In this document: positions 1-5,552 of the stretch, piece after piece
Layout of the letters: the number at the start of each line of letters is the position of its first letter
How positions within the stretch are numbered: the stretch's first letter is position 1
Source of the DNA: Bacteroidetes bacterium UBA2234
GTDB lineage: Bacteria; Bacteroidota; Bacteroidia; NS11-12g; UBA955
Assembly: GCA_002347985.1 (NCBI GenBank)
Contig: DDYM01000030.1
Coordinates: 6,104-11,655, forward strand
Direction of reading: 5' to 3'
DNA: 5,552 nt
Position numbers and translations under genes: made by a program
Notes under the pieces: generated by a model
Databases searched by the model: none
What the model saw: only the letters and a program-made list of their open reading frames with translations
Told to the model about the DNA's origin: nothing

Positions 1-264
1 CCCGTTGAAATCGAAACCATCCAAACTTTGTATCGCTACCCAGAAGAGGTGAACAAAGCTTGCAGTGATTCATCCCCGGCCGTGATTTGTCAGTACGCCA
101 TTGATCTCGCCCGCACATTCAACCGTTTTTACAACGAATGTCACATCATGCGCGAAACCGACCCCATCGTAAAAAACACCCGCCTCAAACTGGCCTACCA
201 CACGGCCCACACCCTCAAGCATGCCCTGGGCTTATTGGGCATCGAGGTTGTTGAGCGGATGTGA
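1..264 (+). CDS. argS: Arginyl-tRNA synthetase, C-terminal end (5' truncated by window)
   Basis: This is the last 87 codons of arginyl-tRNA synthetase, the cytoplasmic enzyme that charges tRNA-Arg with arginine using ATP. The frame is open from the first base and stops with TGA at 262-264, so the start lies outside the window; the TTG at 28 is an internal leucine codon. The visible part matches the all-helical DALR anticodon-binding domain at the C-terminus of class I ArgRS. Recognisable pieces are the segment around FNRFYNECHIM, the helix with AYHTAHTLKHALGLLGI, and the final ERM, the usual ArgRS ending. The catalytic HIGH region is not in view. The gene faces hicB tail to tail with 17 bp between stops. 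Family assignment is from recognised motifs; I see no damage in the visible part. Confidence 0.93.
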   Translation, partial: PVEIETIQTLYRYPEEVNKACSDSSPAVICQYAIDLARTFNRFYNECHIMRETDPIVKNTRLKLAYHTAHTLKHALGLLGIEVVERM

Positions 265-265
265 T

Positions 266-275
266 TTGAGCTCAA
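266..275. repeat. Short palindrome between convergent argS and hicB
   Basis: TTGAGCTCAA is a perfect 10-bp palindrome in the 17-bp gap between the argS and hicB stop codons. It is enclosed by a second pair of arms, TGATTT at 262-267 and AAATCA at 284-289, which overlap the two stop codons. It could serve as a weak bidirectional hairpin for the two convergent genes. The stems are short, the inner palindrome has no loop, and no clean T-run follows on either strand, so a terminator role is a guess. Confidence 0.3.
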
Positions 276-281
276 TTCAGA

Positions 282-665
282 TTAAATCAAATTCACCTCT
301 TGCAACTCTTTTCCCAATGAGTGAATCCCTTCCTGAATCTTAGCCAATTGCTTCGCACTGGGAATTTTTGTTCCTTGAATGTACTGCGACAACAAAGTTG
401 CATGCATCCCAATTTTTTCGGCCAAGAAATTGGCATTTAGGGCGCGGTAACGCTTGAAAAACGCGTCCAAATGAAACACCAACTCTATTTGTGATTCTTT
501 GATTTCTATGGCCTGCTCTTCAAAATACAACGACAGCGCCTCCAAGGAATTCGCTTTTAATTCCAATAAATCTTTCCCAGTGGTATACACCGCCAAATCT
601 TCATGAAACGCAGAATATCCCTTTTCCGTGCACTCAAACAACATTCTGTATTTTATCTTTTTCAT
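282..665 (-). CDS. hicB: HicB-family antitoxin with C-terminal helix-turn-helix
   Basis: A 127-residue protein, predicted to be the antitoxin that binds and blocks the HicA RNase and represses its own operon. Residues 1-50 fit the small HicB fold, a degraded RNase H-like domain, including the GYSAFHEDL strand and a helix rich in Leu and Glu at 33-50. Residues 77-121 form a Cro/XRE-like helix-turn-helix: first helix around 80-85, turn G86-M87, recognition helix about 89-97 (LLSQYIQG), then PSAKQLAKI. The ending GKELQEVNLI matches the C-terminus I associate with Bacteroidota HicB proteins. The ATG at 663-665 is chosen because AAGGG lies just upstream and overlaps the hicA stop codon (TAAGGGTATG), pointing to translational coupling. 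Gene order is toxin first, as usual for hicAB. Nothing looks broken. The family call rests on the pairing with HicA and the domain layout; the N-terminal half is fairly divergent. Confidence 0.85.
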   Translation of the reverse strand: MKKIKYRMLFECTEKGYSAFHEDLAVYTTGKDLLELKANSLEALSLYFEEQAIEIKESQIELVFHLDAFFKRYRALNANFLAEKIGMHATLLSQYIQGTKIPSAKQLAKIQEGIHSLGKELQEVNLI

Positions 666-669
666 ACCC

Positions 670-867
670 TTACTTATTAATCAATGTTATCCCTGAATCC
701 TTGATAATCCGCTGTAGCGTTCCCGTAGCAATTTCTTTACTTCCGTGGTTAGGTACAACGATGATCGTTAATTTGTGAGGATGTTTAAATTTGACATGCG
801 ATCCTCGCTGCGAAACTTCAATCCATCCATCCCTTCTCAAAATCCGCAACAATTCACTGCACTTCAC
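670..867 (-). CDS. hicA: HicA-family mRNA interferase toxin
   Basis: A 65-residue protein matching HicA, a small toxin with a double-stranded-RNA-binding-like fold that cleaves mRNA and stops growth when free of HicB. The family pattern is clear: an N-terminal SELLRILRRDGW helix, then the strand and turn QRGSHVKFKHP carrying the presumed catalytic His24, a strand TIIVVPNHG, and the helix GTLQRIIKDSGI. The frame is open further upstream to a TTG at 919-921, but those residues are unlike HicA. The GTG at 865-867 is preferred because it gives the normal family length, starts just before the first conserved helix, and has AGAGGA three bases upstream. The stop lies 4 bp before hicB. The coding sequence is intact with its key histidine, so the toxin is probably functional. 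Toxicity is inferred from the family. Confidence 0.9.
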   Translation of the reverse strand: MKCSELLRILRRDGWIEVSQRGSHVKFKHPHKLTIIVVPNHGSKEIATGTLQRIIKDSGITLINK

Positions 868-870
868 AAA

Positions 871-876
871 TCCTCT
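871..876 (-). promoter_or_regulatory. Ribosome binding site of hicA (decides the GTG start)
   Basis: AGAGGA on the minus strand lies three bases before the GTG at 865-867. It is the strongest Shine-Dalgarno-like match in the window, where most genes have none, and it supports the GTG over the distant TTG at 919-921. It also partly overlaps the likely start-site zone of the nearer promoter candidate (879-909). Confidence 0.65.
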
Positions 877-878
877 TT

Positions 879-909
879 CAAATTTAAAAAGTAAATAATA
901 ATTTACAAA
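879..909 (-). promoter_or_regulatory. Candidate Bacteroidota-type promoter, proximal to hicA
   Basis: On the minus strand TTTG (909-906) is followed after 19 bp by TAAATTTG (886-879). This matches both boxes of the Bacteroidota housekeeping promoter pattern (TTTG near -33, TAnnTTTG near -7) with a normal spacer. The drawback is position: transcription would start about 872-875, inside the hicA ribosome binding site, giving a nearly leaderless message. It may be a chance match in AT-rich DNA or a second, weakly translated start. Confidence 0.35.
891..906. promoter_or_regulatory. Inverted repeat, candidate HicB operator
   Basis: GTAAATAATAATTTAC is an inverted repeat with perfect 6-bp arms (GTAAAT / ATTTAC) and a 4-bp centre. 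It lies between the distal -7 box (911-918) and the hicA start, and within the spacer of the proximal promoter candidate, so a bound protein would block either. HicB here has a helix-turn-helix, and hicAB operons of this kind are autoregulated by HicB binding near the hicA promoter. The operator role is inferred from position and symmetry. In AT-rich DNA a 6-bp arm can arise by chance. Confidence 0.45.
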
Positions 910-910
910 A

Positions 911-937
911 CAAAAATACAAAATTTCGTCACATCAA
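911..937 (-). promoter_or_regulatory. Candidate Bacteroidota-type promoter for hicAB, distal
   Basis: The minus strand carries TATTTTTG (918-911), a perfect TAnnTTTG -7 box, with TTG (937-935) 16 bp upstream as a possible -33 element. That spacer is slightly shorter than usual. Transcription would start near 904-907 and leave a leader of about 37-40 nt containing the AGAGGA ribosome binding site. This makes it the more plausible of the two candidates for hicAB translation, despite the poorer spacer. Confidence 0.5.
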
Positions 938-959
938 CCATATAACATTACATATTAAA

Positions 960-971
960 CGATTATAATCG
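960..971. repeat. Perfect 12-bp palindrome downstream of ruvC
   Basis: CGATTATAATCG is a perfect 12-bp palindrome lying 10 bp beyond the ruvC stop and about 90 bp upstream of the hicA start. It could be a protein binding site or part of a weak end-of-transcript structure for ruvC, with TTTAATATG following on the minus strand. It has no loop or strong stem, so a terminator is unlikely. The rest of 868-981 is AT-rich and shows nothing else beyond the hicAB control elements. Confidence 0.3.
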
Positions 972-981
972 GATAAACCAA

Positions 982-1563
982 TCAAACCTCCCGATCGGGA
1001 TTTTCTTTCAGAAACTGCGCCCAGCCGCCGGCCTTGTTTTTGCCACCCGCAGTGCCACCCTTGGTGCTGCCAAACGCGCGGGGGGCAAACTGATAGAAAT
1101 GACAAACTGCCGCCGCCAACCCGTCCGTGGCATCCATCGTCTCCGGTTTTTCCTCAAACTGAAATTCGGCATGCAACATCGCAAATACCTGCTCCTTGCT
1201 CGCATTTCCATTCCCCGCGATTGATTGCTTAATCTTCCGAGGCACATACTCAAAAACTGGCAAACCCTTCCCGATCGCCGCGGCGATCGCAACCCCTTGG
1301 GCCCGACCCAATTTCAACATCGACTGAACGTTCTTACCAAAAAAGGGCGCCTCCACTGCAACTTCCGTCACTTCAAACCCCTCAATCAACGCCGTCACCC
1401 GCTCATAAATGTGATGCAACTTCTCCCCCGCATCTCCCACTTTCGCCAATCGAACCACGCCCAAACCCAACAAACGCGGCTTCTTTCCATCAATTTGGAT
1501 CAACCCGTAACCCAGCAAATTTGTGCCAGGATCAATACCCAATATAACCCGCGGTTTCTCCAC
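982..1563 (-). CDS. ruvC: Crossover junction endodeoxyribonuclease RuvC
   Basis: RuvC is the dimeric, metal-dependent Holliday junction resolvase acting with RuvAB in recombinational repair. The RNase H-like core is complete. With the GTG start at 1561-1563 (193 aa) the acidic active-site residues are D11 in LGIDPGT, E71 in VAVEAPF, and D144 and D147 in [13 protein letters not shown], matching the D, E, D, D set of E. coli Ruv[11 protein letters not shown] is also typical. The last 30 or so residues form a Gly/Lys-rich tail ending [11 protein letters not shown], as seen in Bacteroidota RuvC. The frame extends to an ATG at 1624-1626, adding 21 residues (MNFYKFRK...) unlike the family and leaving only 15 bp before acn, so the GTG is preferred; neither start has a strong ribosome binding site. 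No ruvA or ruvB is in view. It is divergent from acn and upstream of hicA on the same strand. Confidence 0.93.
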   Translation of the reverse strand: MEKPRVILGIDPGTNLLGYGLIQIDGKKPRLLGLGVVRLAKVGDAGEKLHHIYERVTALIEGFEVTEVAVEAPFFGKNVQSMLKLGRAQGVAIAAAIGKGLPVFEYVPRKIKQSIAGNGNASKEQVFAMLHAEFQFEEKPETMDATDGLAAAVCHFYQFAPRAFGSTKGGTAGGKNKAGGWAQFLKENPDREV

Positions 1564-1578
1564 TTTACAAAGATGCCG

Positions 1579-1614
1579 ATTTCCGAAAAAATCCGAGGAA
1601 AATTTCCGAAATTT
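1579..1614. promoter_or_regulatory. Paired TTTCCGAAA palindromes in the ruvC-acn divergent region
   Basis: ATTTCCGAAA occurs twice in direct orientation, at 1579-1588 and 1602-1611, 23 bp apart (about two helical turns). Each core is itself palindromic (TTTC-c-GAAA). The second copy extends to a perfect 15-bp palindrome, AAATTTCCGAAATTT, at 1600-1614 with 7-bp arms. It lies between the preferred ruvC start (1563) and the acn start (1642), where control elements of both genes must fit. A repressor or activator site is inferred. I could not find a convincing TAnnTTTG promoter box for acn in this gap. Confidence 0.4.
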
Positions 1615-1641
1615 GTAGAAATTCATTTACAAAACCTATTC

Positions 1642-3906
1642 ATGGCTTTCGATTTAGACCTCATCCAATCCGTTTACCAAAGAATGCCCCAACGCGTGGC
1701 CGCCGCCCGTGAACTATTGGGAAGACCCCTCACACTCACCGAGAAAATCCTTTTCTCTCACCTGTGGGATAACGCCGCGCCGCAAGCCTTCGGACGTGGT
1801 AGCGATTACGTGGATTTCGCCCCAGACCGTGTAGCCATGCAAGACGCAACCGCCCAAATGGCATTGTTGCAGTTTATGCAAGCCGGTCGACCAAAAGTAG
1901 CTGTGCCATCAACCGTACACTGCGATCACCTCATCACCGCCAAAACTGGTGCCGGTGAAGACCTTACCAAAGCAACCACAGAAAGCGCCGAAGTCTATGA
2001 TTTCCTCGCCTCTGTTTCCAATAAATACGGCATCGGATTCTGGAAGCCCGGAGCCGGTATCATCCACCAAGTTGTACTCGAAAACTACGCCTTCCCCGGC
2101 GGAATGATGATCGGTACCGATTCTCACACCGTGAACGCGGGTGGTTTGGGTATGATCGCCATCGGTGTGGGTGGCGCAGACGCTTGCGATGTAATGGCAG
2201 GCCTCCCATGGGAACTCAAATGGCCAAAGTTGATCGGTATCAAATTAACCGGTAAACTCAGCGGTTGGGCAGCCCCCAAAGACGTAATCCTGAAAGTGGC
2301 TGGCATCCTTACCGTAAAAGGTGGAACCGGCGCAATCGTGGAATACTTCGGTGAAGGTGCCAACGCCATGAGCTGTACCGGAAAAGGTACCATCTGTAAC
2401 ATGGGTGCCGAAATTGGTGCAACCACCTCAACCTTCGGATACGACGATTCAATGGAGCGCTACCTCCGCGCCACCGGTCGTGAAGCCATCGCCGACGCTG
2501 CCAATGGCGTCCGTGAGCACCTCAATGCCGACCCTGAAGTTTATGCCAACCCAACCGCCTACTTCGACGAAGTCATCGAAATCAACCTGTCTGAATTGGA
2601 GCCCCATTTGAACGGACCTTTCACACCAGATTTGGCTACCCCTATCTCTAAAATGAAAGAAGTTGCTGCCGCCAACGGTTGGCCCACAAAAGTTGAAGTG
2701 GGTTTGATCGGTAGCTGTACCAACTCCTCTTACGAAGATATTTCTCGTGCCGTGTCTTTGGCCAAACAGGTTTCTGAAAAGAACCTCAAAACCAAAGCCG
2801 AATACATGATCACCCCAGGTTCTGAACAAGTGAGATACACCATCGAGCGCGATGGCTTCCTCGACGTGTTCGACCAAATCGGTGCCAAAGTGTTTGCAAA
2901 CGCTTGCGGACCTTGCATCGGTATGTGGGATCGTATGGGTGCTGAGAAGCAAGAGAAAAACACCATCGTGCACTCCTTCAACCGCAACTTTGCGAAGCGC
3001 GCCGACGGAAACCCAAATACCTACGCTTTTGTAGGTAGCCCGGAACTAGTAACCGCCTTGGCGATTGCGGGCGACTTAACCTTCAACCCCCTCACCGATA
3101 CACTCATCAACGAAAATGGCGATGCAGTGATGTTGGACGCCCCCACTGGCGATGAATTGCCAACCCGCGGATTCGCAGTTGAAGATGCAGGATACCAAGC
3201 CCCAGCCGCCGATGGTAGCAGCGTGGAAGTGAAAGTAGCGCCAAACAGCAGCCGCTTGCAACTCCTCGATCCTTTCGCAGCTTGGGAAGGCACCGACCTT
3301 ACAAACTTGAAATTATTGATCAAAGCCAAAGGAAAATGTACCACAGACCACATCTCTATGGCTGGTCCTTGGTTGAAATTCCGCGGTCACCTCGATAACA
3401 TTTCCAACAACTTGCTCATCGGCGCCATCAACTACTTCAATGAAAAACCCAATGAAGTGAAAAACCAGTTGAACGGCGAATACGATACAGTACCAGGCAC
3501 CCAACGCGCGTACAAAGCCGCTGGCATCGGTTCTATCGTTGTGGGCGATGAAAACTACGGTGAAGGATCTAGCCGCGAACACGCTGCCATGGAACCCCGC
3601 CATTTGGGCGTTCGTGCCGTGTTGGTGAAGAGCTTTGCGCGTATCCACGAAACCAACTTGAAAAAGCAAGGGATGTTGGCATTGACATTTGCCGACAAAG
3701 CCGATTACGACAAAATTCAGGAAGCCGATACCATCAGCATCATAGGATTGACCGAATTCGCACCAAACAAGCCTTTGCAAATGGTATTGAACCACGCCGA
3801 TGGCAGCAGCGATACCATCACTGTGAACCATAGCTACAACGAACAACAAATCGATTGGTTTGTTGCCGGTGGTGCCTTGAACATCATTCGCAGAAGCGTG
3901 GCGTAA
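1642..3906 (+). CDS. acn: Aconitate hydratase (mitochondrial-type aconitase)
   Basis: Aconitase converts citrate to isocitrate via cis-aconitate in the cytoplasmic TCA cycle (EC 4.2.1.3), using a [4Fe-4S] cluster. The 754-residue protein is complete and has the length of mature mitochondrial aconitase. The cluster ligands are Cys359 (GSCTNSS), Cys422 and Cys425 (ACGPCIGMW), with the same 63 and 3 residue spacings as the bovine enzyme. D160-S161-H162 (GTDSHT) and S643-S644-R645 (GEGSSREH) are the active-site motifs; Ser643 corresponds to the catalytic base. The C-terminal swivelling domain begins around [15 protein letters not shown]. The frame is open back to 1225, but that stretch is antisense to ruvC. 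The ATG at 1642-1644 gives MAFDLDL, the expected start, although no clear Shine-Dalgarno precedes it; an in-frame ATG at 1573 would add 23 unrelated residues. It is divergent from ruvC, and a membrane protein gene follows 24 bp downstream. Confidence 0.97.
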   Translation: MAFDLDLIQSVYQRMPQRVAAARELLGRPLTLTEKILFSHLWDNAAPQAFGRGSDYVDFAPDRVAMQDATAQMALLQFMQAGRPKVAVPSTVHCDHLITAKTGAGEDLTKATTESAEVYDFLASVSNKYGIGFWKPGAGIIHQVVLENYAFPGGMMIGTDSHTVNAGGLGMIAIGVGGADACDVMAGLPWELKWPKLIGIKLTGKLSGWAAPKDVILKVAGILTVKGGTGAIVEYFGEGANAMSCTGKGTICNMGAEIGATTSTFGYDDSMERYLRATGREAIADAANGVREHLNADPEVYANPTAYFDEVIEINLSELEPHLNGPFTPDLATPISKMKEVAAANGWPTKVEVGLIGSCTNSSYEDISRAVSLAKQVSEKNLKTKAEYMITPGSEQVRYTIERDGFLDVFDQIGAKVFANACGPCIGMWDRMGAEKQEKNTIVHSFNRNFAKRADGNPNTYAFVGSPELVTALAIAGDLTFNPLTDTLINENGDAVMLDAPTGDELPTRGFAVEDAGYQAPAADGSSVEVKVAPNSSRLQLLDPFAAWEGTDLTNLKLLIKAKGKCTTDHISMAGPWLKFRGHLDNISNNLLIGAINYFNEKPNEVKNQLNGEYDTVPGTQRAYKAAGIGSIVVGDENYGEGSSREHAAMEPRHLGVRAVLVKSFARIHETNLKKQGMLALTFADKADYDKIQEADTISIIGLTEFAPNKPLQMVLNHADGSSDTITVNHSYNEQQIDWFVAGGALNIIRRSVA

Positions 3907-3930
3907 TTGCCTACTGAATACAATCTAACC

Positions 3931-5552
3931 ATGAAAGGCGAGAAGTGGATATATCCGATCACACTTTTCGCCTTTCTTTGTTTACGTGCCTTTGCCTATA
4001 GTTATTTTTCTGGTAACTACACCGATTCCGACCAATGTGTGATGTGGCAAATGGCGGACGATTTTGCCCGTTTCCGCTTCCACACCCCCTTCTTTTACGG
4101 TCAACTCTATTCTTCCGGACTCGAAGCCTGGCTCGCAGCACCCTTCATTTGGTTGGGAATCCCTGTCTATCGCGCCGTTCCGCTGGTCACTGCATTGATG
4201 TCGACCCTCCCCTGGATTTGGATGTCGCAACTTGCCCGAAAACGCAGCGGCAATCTAGCAGGCAGCGCAATTCTCTGCTTGAGCTTAGCCTTTCCAATTT
4301 CATGGCTACAAACAACTTACATCTCCCGCGGTTTTATGCAATCTGTATTTCTGACATCCTTAGCAACGAGATTTATAAATCGATCGCGACTCTGGTTCAA
4401 CATCGGACTACTACTGATGGGCTGGGGATTGATGCAAAATGCGAATGGGCTGCTACTTCTGCCAGGTGTCTTCCCGATTTGGATGGCCGAGTTTCGGCGC
4501 TTCGCTGGAATAAAATCGACTTCGGTCCGACAAGTCGCGGTCAATTCGATGCGCTTAATATGGCCATCGACATTGGGGCTTATTTTACTGGCGATCACCT
4601 ACGCGACGCTAAAGTCACAACATCCAGAATGGATGATTCATGCGACCGTTCAGACCAATTTCTCCTGGCGTGTTTTTTCTGAGAGCATACAGCGCTACAA
4701 CTGGTTTTTGCAGCACACTTACGGTGGGCGTCCGCCATTATTGGGATGCGGCTTGATAGCCTTGGGTGTTTTACTAGTTGCTACACCAAAATCTCAAAAT
4801 CAATGGCTAGGTTTTTTGGGGATTTTGTTGCTGCCACTGGCCTTACTTGCGGTGGAAAAGACAACGGACGGCACGGAGAACATCTTCTTTGGCTATGGTA
4901 GATTTTTCTTGGCGATACCCTTTGCATGGGGTTGGCTTGTAGCGAGTTCGGAATTTTCGTTCCAGGGTTTAAAATCATTATGGCGCAGAATCTCAACGAT
5001 AAATTTCAATGCCTCACAATTTTTTATTGATCTGAAAGGACTATTTATCACGGCATACTTCATCTGTCTTTTTGCTGCTGTTGGCCTTTATGGCTATCGT
5101 TTTTGGGACAAGTGCAGCATCCGAGAATTGGGGAAAACCTATGTGCCGGTGATGATTTACCCTATCAACCAGTTGCGCGGCGATGCCGAAAAGATGGCAA
5201 AACTATGTAGAACCCAGAAAATTGGTGCGGTGGTGGTATTGGACCACTACGTTTTGGAGACAGCAAGCATGGGATTTCAGCAGTTGGCCGACTTCCCGTT
5301 GCAATCGGAAATTCAACCACCTGATACTTTGCCGGAATGTTTTAAAATCCACAATCCCATTCCAATCATACGTCCAAAATATGAACGTCGACATTGGCTA
5401 TTAAAAGAAATCAAAGAACAACATTACGTCCCGCACAAGGTTGCCGTCATGGATGTTTTCAAAGACAGCGCTTGGGGTGACCGACTTCCTTTCAAACACA
5501 GCTTGGCTGATGTTCGTGGACCCGTCTTTATTTTTGAAACAGGAGAGATGAC
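3931..5552 (+). CDS. Multi-pass membrane protein, GT-C glycosyltransferase-like (3' truncated by window)
   Basis: The frame starts at ATG 3931 and stays open for 540 codons to the window edge, so the C-terminus is missing. By eye there are about 10-11 hydrophobic helices: roughly residues 7-26, 66-78, 80-98, 109-126, 135-149, 154-186 (one or two), 209-227, 268-285, 293-308, 325-343 and 369-389. A soluble region of at least 150 residues follows from about 391. After the first helix comes an outer loop with D32 and D34 (YTDSDQ) and E65 before the second helix. This resembles the acidic first-loop motif of GT-C enzymes (ArnT, PMT and oligosaccharyltransferase type), which use lipid-phosphate sugar donors. 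That points to a possible role in surface glycan or protein glycosylation, but I recognise no specific family. No Shine-Dalgarno is visible; a TTG at 3907 is an alternative start. It shares strand and frame with acn, separated by the acn stop plus 24 bp, suggesting co-transcription. Confidence 0.85.
   Translation, partial: MKGEKWIYPITLFAFLCLRAFAYSYFSGNYTDSDQCVMWQMADDFARFRFHTPFFYGQLYSSGLEAWLAAPFIWLGIPVYRAVPLVTALMSTLPWIWMSQLARKRSGNLAGSAILCLSLAFPISWLQTTYISRGFMQSVFLTSLATRFINRSRLWFNIGLLLMGWGLMQNANGLLLLPGVFPIWMAEFRRFAGIKSTSVRQVAVNSMRLIWPSTLGLILLAITYATLKSQHPEWMIHATVQTNFSWRVFSESIQRYNWFLQHTYGGRPPLLGCGLIALGVLLVATPKSQNQWLGFLGILLLPLALLAVEKTTDGTENIFFGYGRFFLAIPFAWGWLVASSEFSFQGLKSLWRRISTINFNASQFFIDLKGLFITAYFICLFAAVGLYGYRFWDKCSIRELGKTYVPVMIYPINQLRGDAEKMAKLCRTQKIGAVVVLDHYVLETASMGFQQLADFPLQSEIQPPDTLPECFKIHNPIPIIRPKYERRHWLLKEIKEQHYVPHKVAVMDVFKDSAWGDRLPFKHSLADVRGPVFIFETGEM

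Noticed and set aside
265..281. Rho-independent terminator between argS and hicB
   Set aside because: Only short AT-rich stems are present and no T-run follows. It was kept as a palindrome, not called as a terminator.
868..921. Longer hicA reading from TTG 919-921, giving 83 residues
   Set aside because: The extra 18 residues come from AT-rich promoter sequence (MYFCFVNYYLL...), have no ribosome binding site, and exceed the HicA family length. The GTG at 865-867 has AGAGGA upstream.
1008..1292. 94-codon minus-strand frame overlapping ruvC in another frame
   Set aside because: The translation is Arg- and Ser-rich and out of frame with an unmistakable RuvC, so it is a shadow frame.
1630..1638. 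TAGGTTTTG on the minus strand as a -7 box for ruvC
   Set aside because: It misses the TAnnTTTG pattern by one position or one base of spacing and has no TTG at a suitable distance upstream, so it was not listed as a promoter.
1225..1641. Upstream in-frame extension of acn, 139 codons without a stop, including an ATG at 1573
   Set aside because: It is antisense to ruvC. The GC-rich, biased codons of ruvC easily leave an open antisense frame. Aconitases of this type begin near MAFDLDL, and the added residues look like nothing in the family.
1909..3849. Several open frames of 60-178 codons on the minus strand, and two short ones on the plus strand, inside acn
   Set aside because: All lie within a complete aconitase with every key motif intact. 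None shows domain features or its own ribosome binding site, so they are coding shadows.
4035..4682. 215-codon plus-strand frame overlapping the membrane protein gene
   Set aside because: It competes with the longer frame from 3931, which has a coherent membrane-protein composition. The 215-codon frame reads as Arg/Ser/Cys-rich low-sense sequence and is out of frame, so it is a shadow.
1..5552. A new multi-gene defence or mobile system
   Set aside because: Apart from the standard hicAB pair there is no transposase, integrase, phage gene, CRISPR repeat or cluster of unknown genes. The other genes are housekeeping, plus one isolated membrane protein.

Overview
The window comes from a bacterial chromosome, most likely of the phylum Bacteroidota. 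Three things point there. The aconitase and RuvC proteins look like Bacteroidota members, from the aconitase start MAFDLDL and a RuvC tail ending [11 protein letters not shown]. Most genes lack a clear Shine-Dalgarno sequence. The only convincing promoter matches follow the TTTG / TAnnTTTG pattern of that phylum rather than the sigma-70 pattern. No genus can be named from the sequence alone.

Layout from left to right. (1) Positions 1-264, plus strand: the C-terminal end of arginyl-tRNA synthetase (argS), truncated by the window edge. (2) Positions 282-867, minus strand: a HicA/HicB type II toxin-antitoxin pair, toxin gene first, with 4 bp between the genes. It faces argS tail to tail, with 17 bp between stop codons. 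The block is visibly richer in AT than its flanks, which suggests acquisition. (3) Positions 868-981: an AT-rich control region with two Bacteroidota-type promoter matches, an inverted repeat placed where a HicB operator would be expected, and a 12-bp palindrome. (4) Positions 982-1563, minus strand: ruvC, the Holliday junction resolvase. (5) Positions 1564-1641: a short divergent intergenic region with two copies of a TTTCCGAAA palindrome. (6) Positions 1642-3906, plus strand: a complete aconitase (acn). (7) Positions 3931-5552, plus strand: a large multi-pass membrane protein that runs off the right edge. Its architecture resembles GT-C type (ArnT/PMT-like) glycosyltransferases, but its exact function is unknown.

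Most of the window is housekeeping: translation (argS), recombination (ruvC) and the TCA cycle (acn). hicAB is the accessory element. HicA should cleave mRNA, and HicB should neutralise HicA and bind the promoter through its C-terminal helix-turn-helix. The membrane protein follows acn by 24 bp on the same strand with no visible terminator and may be co-transcribed with it, though no functional link to aconitase is evident. I found no tRNA, rRNA, CRISPR array, insertion sequence or clearly new multi-gene system. The points most worth following up are the uncharacterised membrane protein, the hicAB operator-promoter arrangement, and the palindrome pair between ruvC and acn.
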